Below the pieces are notes generated by a model that was given only the letters and a program-made list of their open reading frames with translations, ran no database searches and had not been told where the DNA came from. 64,000 bases of DNA from Paratrimastix pyriformis (lineage: Eukaryota; Preaxostyla; Paratrimastigidae). Below, piece after piece: positions 1 to 13,127 of this stretch. Both the position numbers and the translations under genes were made by a program. Numbering within the stretch: the stretch's first letter is position 1; each line of letters starts with the position of its first letter. The stretch covers positions 434,001 to 498,000 of the forward strand of contig JAPMOS010000004.1 of NCBI GenBank assembly GCA_027972325.1, given 5' to 3'.

Positions 1-147
1 GCCACCAGATCGGAATAGGGGCACATTTCCACCCAATGTACTGAAGATGGGGCGCATTTTTTTTGAATTCACACGAGAGCTCGCAGCGCAGCTCAGCAAC
101 TGCTGCCTGCGATCGACCCAACCAAAAGCATGTCAAGGTGACAAGAC

Positions 148-1444
148 ATGGACGACCAAGCCTTGCGCGATCTTTTTTCGTTGACCGCCATCAAAGCCCG
201 AAATTTATCGCAGGCCCTCCGCCCGAATGATCTCGAGGCTTTGAATTACATTCTCTACTCGACACCCCACGGGATCGAGTTTTGCTCGCGGGCCTTAAGC
301 ACACCTGAAGGCGCCCGGGACTTTTCCAGCATGATCTCTGATATCGGAGTTTTCGCCAAGAACCACCCAGACCTCTTATCTCGACTCGCCGAGGTGATGG
401 TTCCCGAAGTCCAGCAATGCATTTTCACGTCGTACCCGGGTCTGGCATCGTATGATTCCACGCTTCTGCTGCACAAACCGGTAGATCGCTGCAGAATTTT
501 TGGGCCTGCTTTGGATACACTGATCAGAAGCCCCGATCTATTCATAGACATTATGAAGTCTTTTCTGCGCGTCCAATGGTTGGGCAACTACTGGAATCTC
601 GTCATCGATTGGTTTGACTGCGCCCATTAGTCAATCTCTTCGACATTGTGATTCGCATAGGTTCACAGGCCACCTCACCGCACTTCCCCCAGTTGTGGTG
701 GATCTGCTTCTTGCGTGCCCCGCATGCTCCGTGGCCCACTTGCAAAAGATCATCGCAGCCGGGGCAAATAAGCCCGAAAATCTTCTTTTGGCCATTCGTT
801 CGCTCAGCCCCCGCCGCGCCGTCCTGACGGAAGGTCTGCCGATCCCCGTTCGCTCCTCATCCCCCAGCCCGGTCTCGACCACAGCCGAGTTGCAGTTCTT
901 CTGCACGGCCATGATGGGGCGCCCCATCGAGCCTTCGCGTCTCGAGAGCAACAAGGCGGCACTCACGGCGTTTGCACAGTCGCCCCTGGCTGGCCCGCAC
1001 GCTTCCTCGCTGGTCTTGCATCCCCCGCCCACTGCTGTTTGCACCGGTTGCCCGCTTGGCGTCGGATGCGATCTCAATGATTTTCGTCTCGGTTTTCTCC
1101 TCTGAATCTGAAGCTGACGTTTTGGAGGTCCCCTCGGATGCCAACCATGCTACGGAGCGCATTGCAGGGCCACCTGGGCCTGAATACGGCCGTCCCCCAG
1201 GGTGTCATGCTCGACCTCGCCAGGGGTCAACGGGCCTTGGAGGTGCTGACCTTCCTGGGGGCCTGCTTCGAGCGCCCCGATATGCAGCCTCCCCCGCCCG
1301 ATGTGACCCGGGCCCTGCTGGCCGTCAACCAGCTCGATGTCGTCTCGTCCTTCTTGGAACGGTGCGGCCCCAAGTTGCCCTGCCTCACGGCGGATCAGTG
1401 CGCGGGTCTGCCGTGGCTGGGGCGGGAGATCTGAAAAGTGAAAT

Positions 1445-1482
<38 letters not shown>

Positions 1483-4400
1483 CTTCAAGTGCAAACGACA
1501 CGCCCTCCCCTCCTCCTCCTCCTCTTTGCCAGGTCTTCTGTCACTTGTTGCGACCGGCGAGCCTGTCTTTGGCCTATCGGCCGTGGCGGCCATGGATCGG
1601 GGCGTGGTGACGACCCTCTTCGAGCTGGGCCATCCCCTGGTTCGCGAGCAGCTGCTTGAGCGCCGCGATTTCCCACCGGATCTCCTCCCAAAGTCTGTGC
1701 CTGGCCTCCCACAGCCAATCATCCTCGCTGCACTCTGGCGGTGTAGAGTGCAGGCACGCACACGGTCCCAGGAGGCTGCCCTGTTTCGGTGCGCCCCGGA
1801 TCGCTCCCTGCAGCTGCAGGGCCTGCATTCTGGCGATCTGTCGGTGATGGAGGCCCTGGCGGCCAATCCTCGGTTGGACCCGGAGGTGCGCCGGAATCTC
1901 CTCAGTTTCAAGCACCCCAAGATGTTCAGAATCCTGCGGACACTGGCCTCCCGTCAAGACCTGACCCCGGCCGAGGTGATTGCCTTGGCAGAAATTCGGT
2001 GCGCTCGCCTGCGTCCCCCTCTCCCCCATTTATGCACGCACGTGCTGTCTCTTCGACCTCTCTGTGACACACTCATGTGCGCACTACTTCATTTTCACAT
2101 CTCGTCTCCACCCCTCCAAGAGACTTCGACGTGATCGGCAACTTGTGCCGGAACGGCGCAGTGGAGCTGCCCCCCGAGCGGATCCGTTTCCTGGGCTCCT
2201 TCAACCACGAAGAACTCGCGTCGCGTCGCACTTGGTCAGTCCCGGGCCATGGGCAGCGATCATCTTCTGCGTCTTTATCTTGACTGGTCCCGATACCCCC
2301 CCCCCCCCCCCCCCCCCCCTCCCGCTAGGCTTTCCTGCCTGCGGCTGATGGGCAGCGAGGAGGACTCCGAGGACGATCTTCTCGAGATGCTCGACAGGTC
2401 TGCCATCCGAGCGGTCGGATGGCTCTTCACACAACGACGCTCATTCTCCCCCGCTCGGGCGGTCGGACAGCCTGCAGGCCGAGGTGCGGTGCGCCCTTGT
2501 GCGGGGCCACCCGAGGCAGATGACGGCAGCCTTGCTGGACGAATGGAGCGACGACGGGGCCTTCCTCCACATGACCGTTTGCTCCGGGGTCCGCCGCTCA
2601 CATCTCGCCCCCAGCACCGAGCCGCGATGGGTCAGAAACGGTCATCGGGTGCGCCGACAACCCCGCGGCACAAGAAAGAAACCCACACCCGATTTCACCG
2701 TGCCACAAACCACCACCCACTCCCAACCCTGGACAGGGCGGCGGCCTCTGGCGGACGGGCGACCCGCTGTGCCTGGCCATCGCCCGGCAGCCCGAGCTAC
2801 CCTTCACCCAGCAGATGCTGGCCGTGGTCCTCGAGTCGGCCACCTGGGAGCGCCGGGCCGAGCTCCTCGACGCGTCTGCCCCTGCGCCCCCTCGCTCGGC
2901 ACCCATCCCTCCCATTTGCCTCCGCAGCTTCCTGGAGCGCTACGCATACCAGCGGGCCCATCGGCCCGATCAGGTGCGCCCTCTGCTGGGCAGCATGGTG
3001 GCCCTCTGTACCGACGCGGCCGAGGCGGAGGCGACTCAAGGGGAGCGCGTCTCCAAGCCGGGGCCCACGCGGATGCTCCTGCGGCTGCTCCGCGAAGTCC
3101 CCGGGGGGCGGACCCTGTCGGGGGTCATCTTCAACCAGGACGACGCCGGTCCGCCCGCTGAATCGGCCCCGCCAGCCCGCGTCGCCATCATTTGTGGACT
3201 GGGCAAGCATGGACATGATCGCCTTCCTCGGGTAACCCACCCACACCACTCCGCCCCCGCCCCGCTGCGCAGCCCCCTTCGCCATCACCCACCCCGCCGA
3301 CACTGCGGCGCTCCTTCGCGAACTGCAGCCCCACTGCGAGGGGCGTCCGGCCGTCCTCGAGGCCTTCGCGGGCGCATTGGCCGAGTCTGTGCGGCGGCCA
3401 CGCCTCTTTGGCCAGCGGCCCTTCTTCCCGATTCTGATTCTCGCCCCTTTGGCGGGCACGTACCCTTTCCTGATTCTCGCCCCCGTTGGTTTGGCGGCTG
3501 GGCGGTGGTTCAGACTTTTGAAGCGCCACGCGGGGGACGTGGCCGCCAAGGGTGAGCTGCTGGCCCTGCTGGGGATCCTCTGCCAGGGCGGCGACGAGGA
3601 CGCGGCCGCCTACCAGTCCCTCCTCCAGACGGTCTCCACGCTCTCCCCCCTCGGCCAAAGACTCTCCCACCACCACATACACCCCGTGCGTCCATCTCGC
3701 CCACCATCACATGCACCCCGTGCGTCCATCTCGCTCACCACCACATACACCCCGTGCGTCCATCTCACTCACCACCACGGGCACGCGTGATGTGTCTGTG
3801 CCTGTGCTCGTGCAGCTCATTGCGCGGCTGCCCGACTGGGCGCTGGAGGACCTGATGCGCCTGGGGCTGACCCACGTGAGCCCGTCCGTCTGGTGGCGCA
3901 TCTACGCGCGGATCGTCTCCTCGGGGGCCCCCGAGGGCCGCCTGATGGAGTCGCTGCAGGGCCTGGCGGCCCAGGTGGACCTGCCCGACCTGCTCGTCTG
4001 GGCCCTGGCCCTGCACCGGTCGCCCCTCGTCGATAAGTTCGCCCAGTCGGGCGGCCGGCCCTGGACACCCCCTGCCAATGCGCCGTCTGTCCTTGGGTGG
4101 GTGGGTGGGCGGGTGGGTTCTGTGCCTGTCCGGCTCCCTCTGAGGGCACAGTTTTCACCACCCCGATCGATCGGCGCCGCCCCCCGCAGGGTGAACCCAT
4201 TGGTGGAGACCCTGTTCAAGCGGACCCGGCCCCCTCCCACCGGGCTGACGACCTACCTGCTCCGCGTCGAGCCGGCCCACGCCCTGGCCGTGCTCAAGTC
4301 GGACTACCTCACCGCACCCCAGGTGGAATACGTGCAGGTCACCTCGCGGCCACGGCCGGGAGCAGAGAGAGTGTGTGTGTGTGGGGGCACACCCGCTGAT

Positions 4401-6441
4401 CGCCTCCATGGGCCTCCGTTCCGCGCCACGCGCAGAGGGTGATCGCGGGCCCCCTGCCATCGACGAGCCCGCTGTGCCAGTGCATGGCCGACTTTTTCTC
4501 CACCCTGGGCGATCTCTGCGGCCGACCCGGCTGCCACCTGCAATGCCCCGTCGACTCGCGCGTCTTCAACGCGGTCCTCTCGACGAGGCGCATCGGGACG
4601 GACGTGCGCGAGCTGGTCCGCGCCTCCGTGCCCCCCTCCCCCCGGGCCCTCATTGCCGCCATCCCGTCCTTGGCGGTAGCCGCCCACACGCCATGCCCCC
4701 CCCCCCCCCCCCCCCCCCCCTCCCTCTTGGGGCGTGCAGCACGGCTTCTTGACCAACACGGTGCACGTCGCCACGGGCGTAGAACACGTGCGGCTGCTGG
4801 GGGAGATCTACCGGAGGCGCTTCGAGCCCGACGCCCTCCTGCAGACGCACAGCTTCCGGGAGGCGCGGGACTACATGCTCCACTTCCTGCTCGCCTGCGA
4901 GCCGCGCGAGTCCGTCGTCGGCCCCCCCAGTCACCCCTCCCCTCTCAGCCACCCAATCACTCACCTCGCCCAACACACACGCACGGCAGGTTCGTATCGG
5001 ACCTGTTGCAGAATGGGCTGCTGCGGTTCTGCGAGGTCAACCTGGGGGCGACCGCCACCCTCTTCCAGGCCACCCGGCAGGCGCAGGACATCCTCACGGG
5101 CGACTTCGTGGCCAAAGTCAACAGCAAGGTCCGCACAGGCGCACGCACACGCCTGCAACATCTCGCCCCCCCCCCCCCCCCCCCTACACGCACACACACA
5201 TCGCGGGCTTTGTCCAGACGTGCCACTACCTCGCCCTGACGGTGCCTGGCTTTGAAGAGCGGGGCGTCTCCGTTCGCCGGGCGACTCTGGATCTGCTCCT
5301 GGGGCCCCACGTGACAGTCGACGTCATCCTCCAATGGTCCGCCGCCGGGAGATGGCTGGGGGCTCTTCCCTCCGGGTATATTGGCTCTGTTCCCCATGCC
5401 GACGACTTCTGGCATATATCATCAGCAAATACACAGCATGTCTCTCATCATTCGATGCCCCCCCATCGGGCTGGCAGCTCGAGGCAGCTGCACATTGAGC
5501 CGTCCCCGATCCTGACGGGCCTGGCGGGATTCGGCCTGGGCTCACTGGAGGTGGCCAACACGAGCCGCCTCCTGGCCGAGCTTGCCGAGCTCCGCTTCGA
5601 GATGAGTCTGCCCCCCCCCTCAGGCCCCATCACCACAATCCGTCGTGCTCTGCTCTCATCACCATCCCGCGTTCTCTCCCCCTCTGCCAGCCCGCAGCCG
5701 GGATGCCGCCATCGAGGACACGGTCCTGCCCCGAATGCACTCCGACCTTGCCAGCGGGGTGCGCTACTTCCACATCACCCGCTACCTGAGCCTCTTCCCC
5801 TCGCTGGCCAACGGGCCCACGGACGGGACCGCGTCCCCCATGCCTGCCCAGGTGCTGACCCTGACCAGGGTCTGGGGCCCCGACCGCGAGGAGGGCAGGC
5901 CATGCCGGGTCTGTCCCGCAAACAGCAAAGAGTACCCCTGCCGCCTGGGGATCGGATCGTCCCTCGTCGGCCAGGTCATGGCTTCATGCGTAACTCTGTG
6001 TGTTTCCCCGCGGTTGGCGCTCGTCGTGCCGCAGGTTCTCTGCGATGCGCTCGGCTGGCTGTGGCCGCTGTTCTCCCTCGGGGGGACGGCCCTCTTTATC
6101 GGCCTGCATCGGGCCCTGGAGGCCCACCAGCTCCAGGCAGCCGACGAGGCGGGCGACCATGCCCAGTGGCACCTCGCCCTGGAGGTCCCCGTCCCGGACA
6201 AGCAGGTCGGCTGCTTGTCCAGGGACCGCCAGGCTCATTGTTGGGTTCGTTTCCCCCCCTGGCAGCCCCACCGGTGCCGGCTGGCCGCGCTGGAGGATCG
6301 CATCTTCGCCGAGGCCGCCCACCTGGCCCAGGGGGCCGCCGCCAAGCTGACGGCATACTTCGCCGAACCCAGATGGACCTTCATAGCCAAGAGCCCCGTG
6401 GAGCTGCGCGACTGCTTTCGGACCGCCCTCATCCCCTTGGT

Positions 6442-6478
<37 letters not shown>

Positions 6479-7040
6479 CAGGATCCGGGAACGAGACGCT
6501 TGGCGATCCGCGCGATGGGAGGAGCGACGGAGGTTGAATTTCGTCGCGGCTCTGCCCATGTTCCCCCAGCTTGCCGCCCATCAGCCCGGCCGAGAGCTGC
6601 GCTACGGGCCCATCCCCACGGCCCCCGCGACCAAGTTGAGCGAGGTGGCAGGCTTCGTGGCGCCCTTCGCGGACATCATCAAAGTGACCATCCCCGGCCC
6701 TCGGACCACGGCATATCGGAACCCACCACACCACGCCCCTTCCTCCCGCGCCTCCTCTGCCCTCCCACCCCCCCCTCCCACCCACCGCCCTGCCCCTCGT
6801 CGATGAAGTGTGCCTCCTTGACTCGAGACTTTGATCTGCTGGTTCGCACGATCCGGCCGGAGCTCCTGTTCACCCTGGGCGAGTACTGCACGCCCCAGGG
6901 CCTCGTCCAGACGGGCATCGCCACCCTGGCGGTCATCAGGCAGGTGACCGTCGCCAGTCGGGTCTGCCCCAGGTGATTCCTACTCGCCCGCACCCCAGTT
7001 CCACGTTGCCCCGGGGTGGTGTGTGTGTGTTTGTGTGTTT

Positions 7041-7071
<31 letters not shown>

Positions 7072-9494
7072 GGGTGCGTGCGTGCAGTTCATGGAGCTGC
7101 TGCGGTCCTTCCAGCGGCCGCTGTCCAAGCTGCGCCCCCTGTCGGCCTGCCTGGACGAGATGCGCGACATGGGGCTGGGCGGCATCACCCGCACCGACCT
7201 GCCCGCCTGCTACCCCCGCCTCGTGGAGCTCTATGACGGTCCGCGCTGCCTCTTTTTGGGGTGGCGTGGGCAGTGGCGTGGGGCGTGGGGCGCATGGGGT
7301 GCGTGGGGTGGGATGATGGCCTGATTCCCCTCTCGTCGCTCCGTGTCTTTGGCGGCCAGGTTTCATGCGGACCCACGAGGAGAGCGTGGCCGAGCTGTTC
7401 CGGATGGCGGGACTGAGGATCGTCCGGGGGCTGGACTTCTCCAACTGCCACGAGATCACGGTCTCGTGCCTCGGCCTCCCCCTCCCCCCTCCCCCTCCCC
7501 CCCCCACCTTTTTTTTTTCAGTTTGATGCTCACGCGCCCGGTCCCATCCGCCATCACAGGAATGGGTGGTCGAGGTGGACCCGAGCGAGCTGGTGGACGA
7601 CTACGAGTTGGACCTGGACGGCGACCAGATGCCCCAAGTGGACGAGGCCACGGGCACCGTCAGGAAGCTGGGCTCCTCCAACGTTGCCAAGCGCCCCAAG
7701 GTCACCGCCATCCGGAAGACCAGGAAGGTCTGCTCGCCTGGGGAGGTGAGCCAAACAGAGCACGAGGCTGTGCGGCGGCTCACACCCGGCCACACGGTCG
7801 CCCCCAGATCCCGACCCCGATCGAGGCCAACAAGGTCCTCACGGCCCAGAGCTTCCAGTCCGAGGTGCCCCTCAACCACCTGCGCCTCATCCTGAGCAGG
7901 TCCGCCCGGCGCCGCAACCCATCATCGCCCTGCTGCTTCATGGACCTCACATGGTGCCTTGTGGCGCGGGGCGCTCACCTATGGTTGGGTTTTCCATTCG
8001 GCGCAGGATCCGCACCATTCGGGACGAGCTCAACTCGGCCTGCGAACTCCAATACAGTTTCATCAACCAGGTCCGTCGCTGGACCGCACAGGGGGCGGGA
8101 GGCTGGGTCCCAGTCTTCCTCTCCTCATCGAGCCTTCTCGGTCGCCATCACCTGGTCCCCCAGGCCCAACTGATCGCCTCGGTCGACCGCTTCAAGGGGC
8201 TTCTGACCAGCCCGCAGGAGTTCTCCCTCCCCGGGGGCACCTTGTACTCGTTCACCCTTCGGCCCGGTCTGTGGAGGAGTGGACCCGCTCGGCACGCTCG
8301 CCCGCACCCTCACACCTTCTTCGACTGCAGAGTTTTTCGGGGGCCCGATCGGGCTGCTCGAGCGGAAGGTCACCCAGCTGCACGACAGCGAGATCTCGGC
8401 CGTGGCCTACTACCGGATCCAGACCCAGCACCCCACCCTGGCCGACGAGCTGAGGCGATACCTGGAGGCCCTGGGCCGCTTCCAGGCGATGAGCCCCCAG
8501 CAGCTGGCCGCCGCCGGGGCGAGCTCACCCGACCGGCTCGTGAACGGCTTCGACCACCCACAGATCGAGCGGCGGGTCCGCCAAAACCCCCCCTTGTGCT
8601 TGCGGTTTGACCTGACCGCCGCTCTCCCTCGCCACGGCAGGTGGCCATGGCGGCCTTGGCGGTGGCCGTCCTCAAGGCCGACGTCAGCTACCACTCCATG
8701 TTCAACAACATGGCCAAGGTCCGTGGCCTCGGCCGGCACGTCACCCTGGCCTGACCCCCCGCCCTGTCTTCTGTGCGCCCAGCTCCAGCGGGTCGCGAGC
8801 ATCCTCGCCGAAGTGGGGCCGCACCTCGCCGCGGCCGAGCGGGAGGCCACCGACGGGGCCTTTCTCTGCGCCATGCGGTGCCACACCCACGTCGAGGGCA
8901 AGGCCGACGTGACGGGGATCCTCTTCGTCAGCGGCCACTGCGAGACCCCCGGCCAGCCCTGGTCGCACTGGCTCCACTACTCCACCACCGGCTGCGCGCA
9001 CCGCGACTTCACGTCCGCGCTCGCCTGCCCTCCCGGGACCGCCGAGTGATTCCCTTTGGGAGAGTTGCCACGCCAGCGGCGTCGGCAGGCTGCCACCAAC
9101 AGCTATCCCCCCCCCTCCCCCCCATACGCACATATACCCACGCACACGCGCGCACCACGGACGGACAGGGGGCTTCTGGAGCTGGGCTCGGCGCCGCGGG
9201 ACCTGGACCGGGTCTACCAAAACGCCTCCCGCAAGCGGATCGCCTTCAGCGGGGGCACGGTCTTCCGGCTGCAGGATCTGTTCCCCATCCAGGAGACCCG
9301 CGACACCTGCGCCATGCTCTATCTCAACCAGCAGGCAGTACAGGAGGTGCGCGCGCTGGTCTGTTTTTTGGCGGGACAACACCACGGCATGCTAATAAGA
9401 CCCGTCCCGTCAGATTCTGCCCCAGGTCATCGACTGCTTGCGGGCCGGCGAGCTGGGCGACGAAGGTCAGGCGTGGCTGCCCTTGGGACACTGA
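148..9494 (+). CDS. Very long multi-exon gene, function not recognised
   Basis: I do not recognise this protein. Consistent alpha-helical coding blocks run from ATG 148 to TGA 9492-9494 and are joined by many short introns. The first exon starts MDDQALRDLF. Later blocks (about 1138-1405, 1533-2000, 3830-4050, 4200-4340, 6483-6700, 6800-6975, 7085-7240, 7570-7750, 8640-9050) are Leu/Ala/Arg-rich, with no membrane segments and no motif I can name. They read like a large helical-repeat scaffold, probably well over 2000 residues. Well-placed junctions are intron 1406-1532 (GTCTG donor, poly-G inside) and the last intron 9347-9413, which gives the C-terminus ending LPLGH. Several other junctions do not close in phase. 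Two or more genes cannot be excluded, although I see no internal stop-plus-promoter gap. Confidence 0.55.
1445..1482. repeat. Poly-G run of 38 inside an intron
   Basis: A pure run of 38 G lies in intron 1406-1532 of the long unknown gene. Most homopolymers in this window are C on the sense strand of the host gene; this one is G on the sense strand, so it cannot act as a polypyrimidine tract. Confidence 0.95.
6440..6481 (+). other. Putative 42-nt intron that is almost entirely poly-C
   Basis: The interval reads GTCTG, then 33 C, then GCAG. It separates coding blocks of the long unknown gene: one ends RTALIPL, the next begins IRERDAW. The only adenosine is in the terminal AG, so there is no internal branch-point A. 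The flanking frames are one base off as read, so either a base is miscalled nearby or the splice sites differ slightly. Confidence 0.6.
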
Positions 9495-10012
9495 ACACTT
9501 CAATTCCATCGTTCTTAGTGAACATTGGCCGAGCCCTTGTCGTCGGGACGACTAATTACTGCGCGAGTGGAGAGGACGTCAATGGGACCAAAGCCCATCA
9601 CCTACGGATCGAGGCTGCACTCTGCAATGCCAGCCCGCTCGTCCGGCTCTGCTTTGCGCACCCGCCACCTCAGCAAGGGCCCACAACCACAGCCGCACTG
9701 AAGGTGGACGTCCAGATCGCAGAATTACTTCAGTCTCTGCGGTGACCTTGAACTATGACCAAGCCTGGATTTCGAGACCGATACAAAATGTGATTGACCG
9801 AAAGACGTGGTGGCTCCGCAGGCCACGGGGCAGTGTCCTGACAGGCCATCTGTCAAACGGGGTTGACGGAGGGGTTTGTCTCCCAAACTCCGAAAGTTTG
9901 CGCCCACCGCTTCGGCCCGATTCGCCTACAAAAGGGCGCCCCCAGATGAGTCCCGCAAACAAGATCCGAGTCAAGTCGCAGAATCAAACCAAATCAGCCC
10001 AACACCAATCCC
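9495..10012. promoter_or_regulatory. Intergenic: 3' flank of the long gene and promoter of the small Hsp
   Basis: No coding signal is convincing here. An A-rich TATA-like stretch, CCTACAAAAGGG, lies roughly 85-90 bp upstream of the sHSP start codon. I did not find a clean array of alternating nTTCn and nGAAn heat-shock elements. Confidence 0.35.
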
Positions 10013-10815
10013 ATGTTTGGCTCTCTTCCGTTCCGTGATCTTCAGCACGCGATGAACTCACTCTTCGGCGATTTTGCCACGACTCATGCCGGTTGGTACT
10101 GGCACGATCCATTTGAAGAGCTGGATGAGCTCCGCAACTCGGTGATTCATCTCTTCGATGCTTATCCTCTTGGCCAGCCCCAGCCGATTGCTGATGCCTC
10201 AACTGCCACTCCCAAGCCACAGTCTTCGTCGGATACCTCTGTTCCTGCCACCCAAACCGAGAAGACCGCTCCTCCTGCCAGCGATGCCACCGCCACCGCC
10301 ACCGCCGCTACCTCTGCCCCCGCCGCTCCGTCGGCTCAAGCTGTGGTTCCTCGTCCAACCGATGAGAGCCGAGCTGTGCGGCCGCGCTCTCGCAATGTGG
10401 CCTGGCTGCCCCGATGCGACGTGGAGGAGACCCCCACCGAGGTTTGTGTGTTGCTTGGTTTTCTGGCTTTTCCTCACACGGGATCTCCCCCTCTCAGATC
10501 GTGGTGCATGCAGAGCTGCCCGGCGTGGCCAAGGAGGACACCAAGCTGGAAGTGGACCCTCAGCGCTGCCTGCTCACGCTGTCGGGCCACCGCCAGCAGC
10601 GCACCGAGGAGGGTGGCCAGCCCGGAAGCACCTTCCACCGGATCGAGTCGGTGTCGGGTTCCTTCCGGCGCACTTTCCGGCTGCCCGAGACCTGCCGGCC
10701 CCGTCTGGCCGAGATCAGTGCCCGGTCCGAGAATGGCATCATCGAGGTGCACTGCCCCAAGGCCGAGCCGGCCCCCGAAGCTGCCCACAAGTCCATCAAC
10801 ATTACCATCCAGTAA
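10013..10815 (+). CDS. Small heat shock protein (Hsp20/alpha-crystallin family)
   Basis: Two exons (10013-10441 and 10498-10815) separated by a 56-nt intron with donor GTTTG give 248 residues. The N-terminus is aromatic (MFGSLPFRDL, AGWYWHDPFEEL). A Thr/Ala/Pro-rich linker follows (about residues 65-125). The alpha-crystallin domain then starts near residue 130 with IVVHAELPGVAKEDTKLEV and LLTLSGHR, includes the RTFRLPE strand and ends near NGIIEVHCPK. This is an ATP-independent holdase that oligomerises and protects unfolding proteins. The family core is intact; the low-complexity linker makes it longer than a typical 16-20 kDa sHSP. No targeting peptide is obvious, so a cytosolic location is inferred. 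Confidence 0.92.
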
Positions 10816-11102
10816 ATGTTTTCGCACCTTGACCTATGTGAGGCGATGGTTCCAAACACGTGTATATAACTATGCAATGCGACCTCTCAAAAGGGATGGG
10901 AACTGCTGACGGTTTGTCTTCCCCAGATGATCGTTGGCCGATGGTCATGATCAGGGTTGGTGCCTGTTCTCCGAGAAAATAATACCCGACCACCACAGTA
11001 CGGTGACTTTTGCCGATCGGGTCGGCTACGGTCTGAGTTCCCCCGACCCAGACCCCACTCAGGAAGGAATAAGGCAGCCAAAACAACCCCTCCCATCCAA
11101 AC

Positions 11103-13127
11103 ATGCAGTGCGCACCCATCGCTATCCAGGCTCCTGCGGTGATGCCGACTGGCCCTTGCCGCGTGCCCACCCCTGCCCCTGCGGGACACCCCAAGCTGGC
11201 CAATGTGCGGTGCCCCATCGACGAGGTGCCCGAGAAGTACCGGCTGCGCATTCCCATGATGCAAGACACCTATTTGCTCAACGGCTCAATGGTCCCCTGG
11301 AGCGGTGCCTACGATAACTGCCACAGCCCTATCTGCACCAGCCAGAATGCCAAGGGTGAATGGGTCCCCACTGTCATCGGTCCGTTTCTATGCGCTTTCC
11401 CCCCGCATTACCACTTCGCCGTTGGGTCCTCTTCGGATCTTGATCAAAATGACAACATTTCATTTCGATCATACCACTTTTTTCCCCCTCCCCATCTTAG
11501 GCAAGGTGCCCTCGTTCACGGAGCGTGACGCCCTGGCTGCTCTGGAGAGCTGCGAGCGTGCCTGGGACTCGGGTCGTGGCCTGTGGCCCACCCTGCCCGT
11601 GGCCAAGCGCATCGAGGCCATCGAGAACTTCACCTCGATGATGATCACCCGCCGCGAGGAGGTCGTCCGGCTGCTCATGTGGGAGATCTGCAAGAACCGC
11701 TCCGACTTCCGCACCCGTCCGTCCTTCCCTGGCCCCCCCCCCCCCCCGCCCACCCACCCGATTGGTGGCTCACACGCATCCCGCTCCGTCCCCCCCCCCC
11801 CCCCCCCCCCCCCCCCAGACATCCGGGACACCCTGGATGCCCTGAAGGAGACCGACCGCGCGTCGTCCCGGTTCCAGATCGAGGAGGGCATCTTCGCCCA
11901 GATCCGCCGGGCCCCGCTGGGCGTCTGCCTGTGCATGGGCCCCTTCAACTACCCCCTCAACGAGACCTTCACCACCCTCATTCCGGCCGTGCTGATGGGC
12001 AACACGTGCATCTTCAAGCCCTCCAAGCTCGGCAGTCTGCTCCATGGGCCCATCCTGGAGTGCTTCGCCCGGTGCCTGCCCCCTGGCGTGGTCAACGTCG
12101 TCTACGGGCGCCTGTGCGTGGCCCCCATCATGAAGACGGGCAAGGTCAACTGCCTGGCCTTCATTGGCTCCTCCAAGGTGAGCGACGGCATCCGCAAGGA
12201 CCATCCCACCCCTCACCGCCTCCGCTGCGTCCTGGGCCTCGACGCCAAGAACCCCGCGTCCGCCCCGCCCGTCCCGCACGCCCGTCCATCATCAGACACG
12301 CTGCCACTGCTGCTGGCCCCCTCCTTTCCGATCTCCTGCTCACACTCACCCTCTCCTCTTCATGCCCGCGCAGCATCGTGCTGCCCTGCGCCGACGTTGA
12401 CATGGCCGTCAAGGAGTGCGTGCTCGGCTCGCTGAGCTTCAACGGGCAGCGTTGCACGGCCCTGAAGCTGATCTTTGTGCACCAGATCGTGGCGGCCCGG
12501 TTCTGCCAGCGCATGGTGGAGGAGGTGGACAAGCTCAAGGTGGGCCTGCCCTGGGCCGAGGGGGTCTCGCTGACGCCCATGCCCGAGGCCGACAAGTGCA
12601 AGAAGATGCGCGAGCTGATCGACGATGCCCTCTCGAAGGGCGCCCAGCTCATCAACGCCGAGCAGGGTGGCGGGCAGTGCACCGAGACGGCCATGGTGCC
12701 GGCCATCCTGTTCGGGGTCACCCCGGCCATGCGGATCTTCCACGAGGAGCAGTTCGGCCCGGTGGTGCCCATCTGCGTCTACAACAGCGTCCAGACGCCC
12801 CTCGACTTCATCCGCGACTCGCCCTACGGCCAGCAGCTGGCCATCTTCGGCACCAACCCCACCGAGATCGCCCACCTGGTGGACCCCCTCGCCAACCAGG
12901 TGTGCCGCATCAACCTGAACTCGCAGTGCCAGCGGGGCCCCGACACGTTCCCCTTCACGGGCCGCAAGGACTCGGCCGAGCAGACCCTCTCGGTCTCGGA
13001 TGCCCTGCGGTGCTTCTCCATCCGCACCCTGCTGGCCGCCAAGCACAACCCGCTCAACATCCAGATCGTCACCAGCATCCTCCACAACCGCCAGTCCACC
13101 TTCCTTTCCACGGACTTCCTCCTCTGA
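11103..13127 (+). CDS. gapN: Non-phosphorylating NADP-dependent glyceraldehyde-3-phosphate dehydrogenase (GapN, ALDH superfamily)
   Basis: Four exons (11103-11379, 11501-11716, 11819-12257, 12374-13127) close in frame to 561 residues; all three donors are GTCCG. GapN oxidises glyceraldehyde 3-phosphate directly to 3-phosphoglycerate, making NADPH and bypassing ATP-yielding glycolysis. ALDH landmarks are present: MGPFNYPLNETFT, the IFKPSK loop, the catalytic cysteine in FNGQRCTALK, EEQFGPVVP, and the GapN-type tail RGPDTFPFTGRKDSAEQTLS. The LGLDAKNPAIV segment replaces the usual ELGGK stretch; from memory this variant is shared with bacterial-type GapN rather than plant GapN, so I do not read it as a lost catalytic residue. 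Intron 11717-11818 ends in about 27 C before AG. Confidence 0.9.

Noticed and set aside
12200-12257. Loss of the ALDH general-base Glu (LGLDAK instead of ELGGK) as inactivation of gapN
   Set aside because: The variant segment is, to my recollection, shared by bacterial-type GapN homologues, and the catalytic Cys and terminal motifs are conserved.
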